Source of the DNA: a bacterium | Lineage (GTDB): Bacteria > Bacillota > Bacilli > Lactobacillales > Streptococcaceae | Reading direction: 5' to 3' | DNA: 64,000 nucleotides | NCBI GenBank assembly: GCA_905221345.1 | Contig: CAJNCW010000004.1 | Coordinates: 1 to 64,000, forward strand | Shown: one piece after another, positions 1 through 8,758 of the stretch | How positions within the stretch are numbered: position 1 is the first letter of the stretch | Layout: every line of letters starts with the position of its first letter | The notes under the pieces: generated by a model | What the model was told of the DNA's origin: nothing | Seen by the model: the letters and a program-made list of their open reading frames with translations, nothing else | Database searches by the model: none | Position numbers and translations under genes: made by a program

Positions 1-26
1 TGTCTTAACCCCTTGACCAACGGACC
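1..26 (-). tRNA. tRNA-Glu, 5' fragment (cut by window edge)
   Basis: Read on the minus strand, the first 26 bases match the acceptor 5' strand, D-arm and D-loop of streptococcal tRNA-Glu as I remember it (GGTCCGTTGGTCAAGGGGTT, then AAGACA). The anticodon lies beyond the window edge, so the amino-acid assignment rests on the D-arm sequence only. A promoter sits immediately upstream at 48-75. Confidence 0.75.
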
Positions 27-47
27 TTGAGCTTTTCAACTCTTTCT

Positions 48-75
48 ATTATACCTACTTTTTACACTTTGTCAA
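48..75 (-). promoter_or_regulatory. Promoter of the tRNA-Glu gene
   Basis: Minus-strand TTGACA (70-75), a 16-base spacer and TATAAT (48-53): a near-perfect housekeeping promoter. Its -35 box overlaps the stop codon of rlmD. Confidence 0.8.
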
Positions 76-1451
76 GGGATTTTTTCAGTGAAGTTGATTT
101 TTTTCTTCACTAGCTTAACCACTGCTTCTGTTCGTGCAGTGTGGGGAAACATATCGACTGACTGGATATACTGGAGATCATAGACTTTCACTAGTTTAAC
201 CAAATCTCGCGCCAAGGTCGAAACATTGCAGGATACATAGACCATTTTTTCTGGAACATAAGTCAGAATGGTATCCAACAACTTATCATCTAAGCCCGTA
301 CGAGGAGGGTCCACTATCAATGCATCTGCTCGGTAGCCCTCTTGATACCAGCGTGGAATAATCTCTTCAGCTGTCCCCGCTTCGTAATGGGTATTGTCAA
401 ACCCCATTCTTTGAGCATTTTGCTTGGCATCTTCAATGGCTTCTGGAATAATATCCATCCCTCTGAGACTCTTGACCTTCTTTGCGAAGGCGAATCCAAT
501 CGTCCCGACACCGCAATAGGCATCAATCAGATGATCCTCTTTGCCAACATCCAGAGCCTTAACTGCTTCACTATAGAGAACCTCAGTCTGCTCAGGATTA
601 AGCTGGTAAAAAGCTCGGGGTGAGAGAGAAAACTCATAGTCGAGCACACCTTCTTGAATACTCTCTTGGCCCCATATAATCTCGGTCTTTTCACCATATA
701 TTTCACTTGTTTTTGCTGTATTTGTATTGACAGCAACTGTGACGACTTCTGGAAAATCCTTGACTAGGTCTTTGACTAGGTGATTCAAATTCAACTGGCG
801 GTTAGTTACGACGATAATCTGGACTTGTCCAGTCTTTCTTGCTCGACGCACCATGATGGTGCGAAGGCCTAGCGTTTTTCTCTCATCGGTGATGGGGATT
901 TGATGGTAAGTAAGAAGTTCAGCTAGGCGATTCGCAATCGCTTGGGTTTCCTTGTCTTGTACCAAGCAGTCTTTTAACTCTACGAGATAATGAGAGTTTT
1001 GCGCATACAAACCTGCCTTGACCTGATTGTTAAATTTTCGAGTCTGAAATTGTAACTTAGCACGGTAGTACTTCGGTTCCTGCATCCCGATAGTTGGACG
1101 GATTTCATATCTTTCATATCCTGCGGGAGCAAATTTTTTCAGGGCTTGATGAAGCAAATCCGTTTTGAACTCCAACTGTTTATCATAGTGGAGGTGCATG
1201 ATTTGGCAACCGCCACATTCATTATAAATCGTACAAGCCGGTACGACTCGAAATTTCGACTTCTTATTAACCTTTAGTAATTTTGCTTCAACAAAGTTAC
1301 GTTTAATAGAAGTAATCTGACAATAGATATCTTCTCCTTTGAGGGCACCTGGCACAAAAACGAGGGTTTTCTGGTAGAAACCGATTCCCTCACCATTGAT
1401 ACCCATCCGCTTGATTTTTAAAGGTATTTTTTGTTTGACTTTCAGATTCAT
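72..1451 (-). CDS. rlmD: 23S rRNA (uracil-5-)-methyltransferase, RumA/RlmD family
   Basis: 459-aa SAM-dependent RNA methyltransferase that makes 5-methyluridine in 23S rRNA. An N-terminal TRAM-like RNA-binding region (about residues 1-60) is followed by iron-sulfur cluster cysteines C73, C79, C82 and C162, the SAM motif [11 protein letters not shown], the motif DPPRTG and the catalytic cysteine in VYVSCNVST. All family landmarks are present, so it should be active. The exact target uridine cannot be told from the sequence, because Firmicute paralogues differ in position. It is divergent from recX with only 37 bp between the start codons; a short SD (AGGGG) lies 1-2 bases before the ATG. Confidence 0.88.
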   Translation of the reverse strand: MNLKVKQKIPLKIKRMGINGEGIGFYQKTLVFVPGALKGEDIYCQITSIKRNFVEAKLLKVNKKSKFRVVPACTIYNECGGCQIMHLHYDKQLEFKTDLLHQALKKFAPAGYERYEIRPTIGMQEPKYYRAKLQFQTRKFNNQVKAGLYAQNSHYLVELKDCLVQDKETQAIANRLAELLTYHQIPITDERKTLGLRTIMVRRARKTGQVQIIVVTNRQLNLNHLVKDLVKDFPEVVTVAVNTNTAKTSEIYGEKTEIIWGQESIQEGVLDYEFSLSPRAFYQLNPEQTEVLYSEAVKALDVGKEDHLIDAYCGVGTIGFAFAKKVKSLRGMDIIPEAIEDAKQNAQRMGFDNTHYEAGTAEEIIPRWYQEGYRADALIVDPPRTGLDDKLLDTILTYVPEKMVYVSCNVSTLARDLVKLVKVYDLQYIQSVDMFPHTARTEAVVKLVKKKINFTEKIP

Positions 1452-1476
1452 ACCCCTATCTTATCACATTTTAGGG

Positions 1477-1482
1477 TATAAT
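1477..1482 (+). promoter_or_regulatory. -10 box of recX, probably leaderless transcript
   Basis: TATAAT ends 6 bases before the recX ATG at 1489, so a start site at the usual distance falls on or next to the A of the ATG. No clear -35 and no correctly spaced SD are visible. Confidence 0.6.
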
Positions 1483-1488
1483 AGAACT

Positions 1489-2265
1489 ATGAAAATCACA
1501 AAACTTGAAAAGAAAAAACGTCTCTACTTGATGGAGTTAGATGGACAGCAAACCTCTTATATCACGGAGGATACCATTGTCCATTTTATGTTGTCTAAAG
1601 ATAAGGTGGTTAGCAAGGAAGAATTCATCGAGATACAGGACTTTGCTCAGTTTTCTTATGGTAAGAACCTCGCCCTCTACCATCTATCGTTTAAAGCTCG
1701 AACCGAAAAGGAAGTTCGTGAGTATCTGAAAAAGTATGATCTTAATGAAAAAATCACTAGTCAAATTATCACTAATCTTAAAGAAGATAACTGGATTAAT
1801 GATCGCCAGTATGCCTACTCTATCATCAATGCCAATCAACTTTCTGGAGATAAGGGACCCTATGTGCTAGTTCAAAAACTGTCTCAAAAAGGAATTGACA
1901 AATCAACTATTGAAGATGTTTTAAAGGATTTTGATTTTTCAGAGGTTACTCAACGTGTTGCGGAGAAACTGCTAAAAAAATACACGGGAAAGCTTCCCGC
2001 TCGTGCCTTGCAGGATAAGATTATTCAAAACTTGACGAACAAAGGCTTCTCCTATTCTGATGCTAAGAATGCCTTTGACAGCTTGGATAATCAAGTTGAC
2101 CAAGAAGCGACTCAGGAACTCATTTTCAAAGAGTTAGATAAACAATATACTAAATACGCTCGCAAATATGAAGGTTACGAACTAAAGCAACGATTGACTC
2201 AAGTTTTAGCTAGAAAAGGCTATGATTTTTCGGATATAGCGAGCGCTCTTAGAGAATATCTTTAA
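1489..2265 (+). CDS. recX: Recombination regulatory protein RecX
   Basis: 258-aa protein of the RecX/OraA family, which binds RecA filaments and restrains recombination. The long streptococcal/bacillar form is seen, made of repeated three-helix units; diagnostic stretches are [20 protein letters not shown] and KLSQKGID. The frame is open upstream to 1396, but that extension lies inside divergent rlmD; the ATG at 1489, just after a TATAAT, starts the conserved part ([11 protein letters not shown]). Monocistronic and divergent to rlmD. Confidence 0.9.
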   Translation: MKITKLEKKKRLYLMELDGQQTSYITEDTIVHFMLSKDKVVSKEEFIEIQDFAQFSYGKNLALYHLSFKARTEKEVREYLKKYDLNEKITSQIITNLKEDNWINDRQYAYSIINANQLSGDKGPYVLVQKLSQKGIDKSTIEDVLKDFDFSEVTQRVAEKLLKKYTGKLPARALQDKIIQNLTNKGFSYSDAKNAFDSLDNQVDQEATQELIFKELDKQYTKYARKYEGYELKQRLTQVLARKGYDFSDIASALREYL

Positions 2266-2303
2266 CATTTTCATGTAAAATTCAAAAAAATTAGACCAAT
2301 TTA

Positions 2304-2312
2304 TGATATAAT
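2304..2312 (+). promoter_or_regulatory. Extended -10 promoter of the DUF402 gene
   Basis: TGATATAAT (TG at 2304-2305, TATAAT at 2307-2312) lies 41 bases before the ATG at 2354. No convincing -35 at standard spacing. Confidence 0.55.
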
Positions 2313-2353
2313 AGTAGATGATAAACTTATAAATTGTAGAAAGTTGGTTAGTT

Positions 2354-2887
2354 ATGAAACTTCCAAAAGAAGGCGACTTTATTACAATTCAAAGTTATAA
2401 GCATGATGGGAGTCTCCACCGTACTTGGCGGGACACCATGGTACTAAAAACAACAGAGAACGCTATTATCGGCGTCAACGACCACACACTTGTTACCGAA
2501 AGTGACGGTCGTCGTTGGGTGACTCGAGAACCGGCTATTGTTTACTTTCACAAAAAATATTGGTTTAATATCATTGCAATGATTCGCGATAATGGGATTT
2601 CCTACTATTGCAATATGGCAAGTCCTTACTATCTCGATGAAGAAGCCCTGAAATACATTGATTATGATTTGGATGTCAAGGTCTTCACTGATGGTGAAAA
2701 GCGTCTCTTGGACGTTGAAGAGTATGAGCGCCATAAACGCAAAATGAAGTATTCTGATGATTTAGACTATATTTTGAAAGAGCATGTTAAAATCCTTGTT
2801 GATTGGATCAACAATGGTCGCGGTCCTTTCTCAGAGGCCTATGTCAACATTTGGTACAAACGCTACATAGAACTAAAGAATCGGTAA
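2354..2887 (+). CDS. ntdp: DUF402-family nucleoside tri-/diphosphate phosphatase
   Basis: 177-aa single-domain protein of the DUF402 (FomD-like) family. The staphylococcal homologue Ntdp hydrolyses nucleoside tri- and diphosphates. Visible landmarks are the aromatic core [17 protein letters not shown] and the acidic, probably metal-binding stretch [11 protein letters not shown], with a basic-acidic C-terminal helix. Full length for the family. It has its own promoter and a hairpin terminator just downstream; queH converges on it. Enzymatic role is by family only. Confidence 0.85.
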   Translation: MKLPKEGDFITIQSYKHDGSLHRTWRDTMVLKTTENAIIGVNDHTLVTESDGRRWVTREPAIVYFHKKYWFNIIAMIRDNGISYYCNMASPYYLDEEALKYIDYDLDVKVFTDGEKRLLDVEEYERHKRKMKYSDDLDYILKEHVKILVDWINNGRGPFSEAYVNIWYKRYIELKNR

Positions 2888-2896
2888 AGTTGTCAA

Positions 2897-2922
2897 ACCG
2901 GGGTGAGAGCCCTGGTTTTTTA
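2897..2922 (+). terminator. Terminator of the DUF402 gene
   Basis: Stem ACCGGGG/CCCTGGT (one G-T pair) around a GTGAGAG loop, followed by TTTTTTAT. Confidence 0.7.
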
Positions 2923-2927
2923 TTTGA

Positions 2928-2951
2928 AAAACCCAGCCTGGAAGCTGGGTT
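2928..2951 (-). terminator. Terminator of queH
   Basis: On the minus strand CCCAGC-TTCCAG-GCTGGG is followed by TTTTTC, just after the queH stop. Confidence 0.8.
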
Positions 2952-2956
2952 AATTG

Positions 2957-3724
2957 CTATATATCTAACTTGGTGACAGTAAACTTGATATGGGAATAAT
3001 CTTTTTCAACATCCTTATCTAACAGGAAAGCCGTGGCATCCTTCTTAACCTGAACAAGGTCAATGTTCTGGGCTTGAGCTGCATAGACGCATCCACAATA
3101 ACATTGACGATAGATATCATACTCCTCGCACATCTCCACCGAGCGCTTGTAGCCTTGATTTTTCTTGAAATCACTTGGAAGATAGTGGGTGGTGTAAATC
3201 TTTTGTACATCGATTCCGATGCTGTTGATGGTTTGAGAATTCTTATGAGGACTGATGGTCAAAGCTGAACCAAAGTAGTCAAAGCCCAAGTCCATAGCTA
3301 CCTGTGCTGTTTTGTCCAAACGGTAGTCAAAACAAACCTTGCAACGATCGCCACCTTCGGGTTCTTCTTCTAGTCCTCTAACTAACTTCCGGTATTCATT
3401 GGGTTCATATGGAGCTTCTAAATACTGGACCGTATTTCCTGTTCGCTCATTGAAATCACTGACAAATTTCTTGGTGACGTAAGCTCGCTTGTAGTATTCT
3501 GCCTTGGGATGGATATTGGAATTAGCAAAATAGATGGTCACATCCGCGTACTTGGTCAGGTATTCTAGGGTGTAGGTACTACAAGGAGCACAGCAAACAT
3601 GCATGAGAATAGTGGGACGTTGCTCATTTTTCTCCCAAACTTGAACCATTTTTTGCATAACACGGTCATAATTAATCTTCTGATTAGGATTCATCTTGCT
3701 CAGAATTTCTTCTACATCAATCAT
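2957..3724 (-). CDS. queH: Epoxyqueuosine reductase QueH
   Basis: 255-aa DUF208 protein, the metal-dependent non-orthologous replacement of QueG that carries out the last step of queuosine synthesis in tRNA. The N-terminal motif MHVCCAPCS gives C44, C45 and C48; further cysteine motifs are CKVC and CYCGC, matching the iron-sulfur/metal site of the family. Length is typical. No other queuosine genes are near. SD AAGAAGGAGAAG precedes the ATG at 3724. Confidence 0.9.
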   Translation of the reverse strand: MIDVEEILSKMNPNQKINYDRVMQKMVQVWEKNEQRPTILMHVCCAPCSTYTLEYLTKYADVTIYFANSNIHPKAEYYKRAYVTKKFVSDFNERTGNTVQYLEAPYEPNEYRKLVRGLEEEPEGGDRCKVCFDYRLDKTAQVAMDLGFDYFGSALTISPHKNSQTINSIGIDVQKIYTTHYLPSDFKKNQGYKRSVEMCEEYDIYRQCYCGCVYAAQAQNIDLVQVKKDATAFLLDKDVEKDYSHIKFTVTKLDI

Positions 3725-3795
3725 GTTCTTCTCCTTCTTCTAGTCTTATTTTATCATATAAGTTAGGGGAGCTCAAATCTATTTCGAAGTGAATA

Positions 3796-3832
3796 TCATA
3801 AAAAGGAGGGATAAGCATTCCCTCCTTTTGTG
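3796..3832 (-). terminator. groESL terminator (symmetrical hairpin)
   Basis: Ten-base stem AAAAGGAGGG / CCCTCCTTTT (3801-3810 with 3820-3829) with T-rich sequence on both sides. It follows groEL on the minus strand and may also stop plus-strand readthrough. Confidence 0.85.
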
Positions 3833-3861
3833 TTTTTTATGAATTACTTAGTATAAACAGC

Positions 3862-5499
<1,638 letters not shown>

Positions 5500-5784
5500 C
5501 TATTCTTCAATGATCGCCAAGATGTTAGCTTCACCAACGATGATGTACTTTTCATCGCCATCTTTGACATCAATACCTGCGTGGGCTTCAACTAAGACAC
5601 GGTCTCCAGGCTTAACGCTTGGAGCAACCAAGTCACCATTCAAAGTACGAATACCTTGTCCAGTAGCTACAACTTGGGCTGTTTTTGTTTTTTCTTGGGC
5701 TGAGCCTGCAAGGACAAAGCCTCCAACAGTTTGTTCTTTTTCTTCGATTTTCAAGACAACACGGTCTCCTAATGGTTTCAACAT
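5500..5784 (-). CDS. groES: 10-kDa co-chaperonin GroES
   Basis: 94-aa lid of the GroEL chamber. It begins with [12 protein letters not shown] and has the mobile-loop region ([18 protein letters not shown]) and KPGDRVLVE, all family hallmarks. SD GGAGGAAAAC precedes the ATG. First gene of the heat-shock operon. Confidence 0.97.
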   Translation of the reverse strand: MLKPLGDRVVLKIEEKEQTVGGFVLAGSAQEKTKTAQVVATGQGIRTLNGDLVAPSVKPGDRVLVEAHAGIDVKDGDEKYIIVGEANILAIIEE

Positions 5785-5814
5785 CTGTTTTCCTCCATGA
5801 TAAACTACATATTA

Positions 5815-5841
5815 TTAGCACTCTTTATATTCGAGTGCTAA
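5815..5841 (-). promoter_or_regulatory. CIRCE operator of groESL
   Basis: Perfect TTAGCACTC-N9-GAGTGCTAA inverted repeat between the promoter and groES; the binding site of HrcA. Confidence 0.97.
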
Positions 5842-5852
5842 TTCATAGTTCT

Positions 5853-5880
5853 ATTGTATCACTTGGTCAGAAATAGTCAA
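5853..5880 (-). promoter_or_regulatory. groESL promoter
   Basis: Minus-strand TTGACT (5875-5880), 16-base spacer, TACAAT (5853-5858), followed directly by the CIRCE operator. Confidence 0.85.
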
Positions 5881-5904
5881 GAAAAAAGTCTGACTTTCTC
5901 AAGA

Positions 5905-5930
5905 TAAAAAAGCCTGAGACCAACTCAGAC
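5905..5930 (-). terminator. Terminator downstream of ssbB
   Basis: Minus-strand GTCTGAG-TTGGT-CTCAGGC followed by TTTTTT. It is separated from the ssbB stop codon by the BOX element. Confidence 0.75.
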
Positions 5931-5942
5931 TTTTCAATGTTT

Positions 5943-6140
5943 ATACTCAATGAAAATCAAAGAGCAAACTAGGAAGCTAGCCGCAGGTTGCTCAAAACAG
6001 TTTTTTGAGGTTGTGGATAGAACTGACGAAGTCAGCTCAAAACATGGTTTTGAGGTTGTAGTTAAGACTGACGAAGTCAGTTACCTATACCTACAGCAAG
6101 GTGAAGCTGACGTGGTTTGAAGAGATTTTCGAAGAGTATT
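5943..6140 (-). repeat. BOX element (boxA-boxB-boxB-boxC)
   Basis: Read on the minus strand it starts with the boxA signature (ATACTCTTCGAAAATCTCTT, then CAAACCACGTCAGC), has two boxB-like units built on CTGACTTCGTCAG, and ends with the boxC signature (CCTGCGGCTAGCTTCCTAG and a TTTTCATTGAGTATAA end). BOX is the dispersed repeat typical of pneumococci and close relatives. Its boxA end reaches the ssbB stop codon. Confidence 0.93.
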
Positions 6141-6534
6141 AAAATGGCAATTCCTCCTCTTCCAAGACCAAGTCTGCCAAATCCTGTCCTGCATTATTTT
6201 CACGCATAGCACGTTGAGCGCGGCTTTCCAAAAGTTGGAATCCTATGGCGAGAACTTCAGTCACATAGTTCATCTGGCCATTTTTCTCGTAGCGACGGGT
6301 ACGCAACTCCCCATCAACAGAAATAAGACTACCTTTGGTTGCGTAACTTGCCATGGTTTCAGCTAATTTTCCCCAAAGAACCAGATTGACAAAGTCAGCT
6401 TCACGTTCCCCATTTTGGTCTTTGTAACGACGGTTCAAAGCGATAGTTGCACGCGCCACTGACTTGTCATTGTTGGTTTTGTGCAGTTCTGGTGTAGACG
6501 TCAATCGCCCGATCAAGATAACTTTATTATACAT
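6139..6534 (-). CDS. ssbB: Competence-induced single-stranded DNA-binding protein SsbB
   Basis: 131-aa OB-fold protein (MYNKVILIGRLTSTPEL), shorter than the housekeeping SsbA of about 156 aa, and ending in the acidic partner-binding tail LEEEELPF. It coats incoming single strands during transformation. The competence assignment rests on sequence resemblance to pneumococcal SsbB and on a cin-box-like TGCGAATA about 22 bases before the ATG. SD AGGAGGAA. The stop codon is contributed by the edge of a BOX repeat. Confidence 0.93.
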   Translation of the reverse strand: MYNKVILIGRLTSTPELHKTNNDKSVARATIALNRRYKDQNGEREADFVNLVLWGKLAETMASYATKGSLISVDGELRTRRYEKNGQMNYVTEVLAIGFQLLESRAQRAMRENNAGQDLADLVLEEEELPF

Positions 6535-6555
6535 ATTTTCTTCCTCCTACTTATC

Positions 6556-6563
6556 TATTCGCA
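6556..6563 (-). promoter_or_regulatory. cin-box (ComX / sigma-X promoter) of ssbB
   Basis: Minus-strand TGCGAATA, one base from the consensus TACGAATA, with the usual T-rich stretch on its 5' side (CTTTTTTGATTTCC). Marks ssbB as a late competence gene. Confidence 0.8.
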
Positions 6564-6610
6564 GGAAATCAAAAAAGTTACAGAAATTTGTAACTTTTCG
6601 AGGAAATTTT

Positions 6611-7372
6611 TTACTTTTTATGAACCATGAAACCTGTCGCTTGTTGATTGGCCATAATGGTCATATCTGTAATCTGCACACGACGAGGCTGACTGGTCAC
6701 ATAAACAACCGTGTCTGCAATATCCTGAGCTTGCAAGGCTTCGATTCCCTGATAGACTGCCTCAGCTCGCTCTTTGTCACCATGAAAACGTACCGCAGAA
6801 AAATCTGTTTCGACAATTCCAGGCTGAATGGTCGTCACCTTGATATCCGTTGCGATGGTATCAATTCGCAGACCATCTGAAAAAGTCTTGACAGCAGCCT
6901 TGGTGGCCGAGTAAACAGCTGCACCTGCATAGGCATAGATTCCTGCAGTCGATCCCATATTGATAATATGACCTTGATTGGCTACTACCATAGAAGGCAA
7001 GAAACAGCGAGTGACTGCCATCAAACCTTTGACATTGGTATCCAACATGGTCAGCATATCCAACTCTTCATAGTCTTGATAGGGAGCCAAGCCAAGAGCT
7101 AGTCCGGCGTTATTGACCAGTATATCAATCTGCCCTATCGTTTCCAAAATATCGGAGCAGACCGTCTTTACCATGGCCATATTCGTCACATCCAGTGGAA
7201 AGGTCCAAACTGTTTGATTTGGATAGGTTGTTGCAAACTCTGACTTGAGGGCCTCTAATCTGTCTGTCCGTCGCCCTGTCAGAACGACATTCTCCCCCTG
7301 CTCCAGATAAGCACGCGCAATGGCTTCACCGATTCCTGAGGTCGCTCCTGTAATCACTACATTTTTCGCCAT
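6611..7372 (-). CDS. Short-chain dehydrogenase/reductase (YdfG-like)
   Basis: 253-aa classical SDR oxidoreductase with a Rossmann fold: the NAD(P) motif TGATSGIGEAIA at the N-terminus, LVNNAG in the middle and the catalytic pair in YSATKAAV. The Arg pair after TGRR (ALTGRRTDRL region) suggests NADP. Relatives act on 3-hydroxy acids or serine-like substrates, but the substrate is not readable here. The start is set at the ATG at 7372 because AGAGGGGGATAAG precedes it; an upstream in-frame start at 7399 has no SD. Last gene of the operon that begins at 8660. Confidence 0.85.
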   Translation of the reverse strand: MAKNVVITGATSGIGEAIARAYLEQGENVVLTGRRTDRLEALKSEFATTYPNQTVWTFPLDVTNMAMVKTVCSDILETIGQIDILVNNAGLALGLAPYQDYEELDMLTMLDTNVKGLMAVTRCFLPSMVVANQGHIINMGSTAGIYAYAGAAVYSATKAAVKTFSDGLRIDTIATDIKVTTIQPGIVETDFSAVRFHGDKERAEAVYQGIEALQAQDIADTVVYVTSQPRRVQITDMTIMANQQATGFMVHKK

Positions 7373-7413
7373 CTTATCCCCCTCTATCTGATCTATCAAA
7401 CACTGACAATTTC

Positions 7414-8049
7414 CTAGGCAGTCCAGTGTTTGGCTGGGTCAAATGGTGTTCCAACAACTTGGTCTTCTGATAATTCAATAACCCCACGTTTTTGCGGAGC
7501 ATTTGGCAGATGCAATTCACGAGGGCTACACATCATGCCAAAACTCTTTTCACCGCGAAGTTCGCCTGGAAAAATGAGATTACCTTTTGGCATCATCGCT
7601 CCTGGAAGAGCTACGATGGTTTTCAACCCAAGACGCACATTGGGAGCCCCTGCAACGATTTGCACTGTCTTGTCACTTGCGACTGCAACTTGGCAGATAT
7701 TGAGGTGGTCACTATCAGGATGAGCTACCATCTCGACAATCTCACCGACAACAAACTTAGGTTCTTTGTCATTGACAATCTCTTCTGTATAGCCTTCCGC
7801 CTGCAATTCTTGATTCAAACGTGCTACTTGCTCATCTGTCAAAAAAACTTGACCGCGCTCTGCAATTTCAAACAAACTTGAAACTTCGAAAATATTCCAA
7901 GCTACTGTTTCACCATTTTCTTTGAGGAAAACACGTGCTACATTGCCTTTGCTCTCCACGTCCAACTTGGCATCTCCACTGTTTTTCACGATGACCATAA
8001 GGACATCGCCAACATGCTCTTTGTTATATGTAAAAATCATTGTTTCCAT
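7414..8049 (-). CDS. ytpR: YtpR-family tRNA-binding-domain protein
   Basis: 211-aa protein with an N-terminal DUF4479-type region and a C-terminal EMAP/tRNA-binding OB-fold like that at the start of the PheRS beta chain (MVAHPDSDHLNICQV, IVAGAPNVR, LPGAMMPKG). Probably binds tRNA or another structured RNA; function not established. Two candidate starts exist: ATG at 8049 (SD AGGAG only 3-4 bases away) and ATG at 8040 with better spacing. Six bases behind the thioredoxin-like gene. Confidence 0.8.
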   Translation of the reverse strand: METMIFTYNKEHVGDVLMVIVKNSGDAKLDVESKGNVARVFLKENGETVAWNIFEVSSLFEIAERGQVFLTDEQVARLNQELQAEGYTEEIVNDKEPKFVVGEIVEMVAHPDSDHLNICQVAVASDKTVQIVAGAPNVRLGLKTIVALPGAMMPKGNLIFPGELRGEKSFGMMCSPRELHLPNAPQKRGVIELSEDQVVGTPFDPAKHWTA

Positions 8050-8055
8050 TTTCTC

Positions 8056-8373
8056 CTATTTCAGTCCTGCTAAAAAGTCGTTAATTTCTTCCTTACTTTT
8101 ACGGTCACGATTGACAAAACGACCGATTTCCTTGTCCTTTTCTAGCACAACAAGGCTAGGAATGCCGTACACATCCCAGAGTTTGGCCAAATCCAGATAC
8201 TGGTCTCTATCTACTCGAATAAAGGTAAACTCTGAATTGGTCTCCTCAATCTCTGGCAAGGATGGATAGATATAACGACAATCGCCACACCAGTCTGCCA
8301 CAAAAAGGAAGACCTTCTTGCCATCTTGTTCGACAAAACCTGCTAGTTCTTCTATACTATTGGGAATAATCAT
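8056..8373 (-). CDS. Thioredoxin-family protein (YtpP-like)
   Basis: 105-aa thioredoxin fold with active site ADWCGDCRY (WCGDC instead of the canonical WCGPC) and the cis-Pro loop YGIPSLVVLE. No signal peptide, so cytoplasmic thiol redox function is expected; partner unknown. Its start overlaps the end of the upstream small gene by 4 bases, and ytpR follows closely, indicating one transcript. Confidence 0.88.
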   Translation of the reverse strand: MIIPNSIEELAGFVEQDGKKVFLFVADWCGDCRYIYPSLPEIEETNSEFTFIRVDRDQYLDLAKLWDVYGIPSLVVLEKDKEIGRFVNRDRKSKEEINDFLAGLK

Positions 8374-8660
8374 AAGACTTCCTCCTCATAGACCAGGTCT
8401 TCATTTTCATAGACAAAAGTATAGTGACGACCATCCTCAAAAATGATCCCTCCGACGAGTCGCTCTAGACTACTTTCGTAGACTTGAACATAGAGAGTCG
8501 CAATCTCACCCATATCTGAGAAAAGTTCGCGCACGATAGCGGTCAACTCTTCTTGCGTCTTCATGAGTTTGTGGTTATCTGCTGCTTTTTTAGCCCCTAA
8601 AGCAAGGGCACTTAGACCAGCCACAGTCAAGCCAGTCATCCATAATTTCTTAGCTTTCAT
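8370..8660 (-). CDS. DUF4651-type small membrane-anchored protein
   Basis: 96 aa from the ATG at 8660. A basic N-terminus and one hydrophobic segment (LWMTGLTVAGLSALALGA) are followed by a soluble domain with LVGGIIFEDGRHYTFVYENEDLVYEEE. Function unknown; the family is widespread in streptococci next to the thioredoxin-like gene. An upstream in-frame ATG at 8669 is excluded because it lies inside the -10 box. First gene of the operon and apparently leaderless. Confidence 0.75.
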   Translation of the reverse strand: MKAKKLWMTGLTVAGLSALALGAKKAADNHKLMKTQEELTAIVRELFSDMGEIATLYVQVYESSLERLVGGIIFEDGRHYTFVYENEDLVYEEEVL

Positions 8661-8667
8661 ACCATTC

Positions 8668-8696
8668 ATTGTAACACAAAAAGGGCTCTAGGACAA
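8668..8696 (-). promoter_or_regulatory. Promoter of the DUF4651-trx-ytpR-SDR operon
   Basis: Minus-strand TTGTCC (8691-8696), 17-base spacer, TACAAT (8668-8673). The ATG at 8660 begins 8 bases after the -10 box, so the mRNA is predicted to be leaderless or nearly so. No SD is present. Confidence 0.7.
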
Positions 8697-8712
8697 ATGG
8701 ATAGCCAACAAT

Positions 8713-8750
8713 AAAAAAGCCACTCCTCTCCTAAATTGGAGAGAAATGAC
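8713..8750 (-). terminator. Terminator of the choline-binding protein gene
   Basis: Thirteen-pair stem (with G-T pairs) around AATTTA, followed by TTTTTTATT on the minus strand. Confidence 0.85.
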
Positions 8751-8758
8751 TTTATTCT

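Noticed and set aside
3796..3832. Riboswitch upstream of queH or downstream of groEL
   Set aside because: Only a simple symmetrical terminator hairpin is present; no preQ1-type pseudoknot sequence seen.
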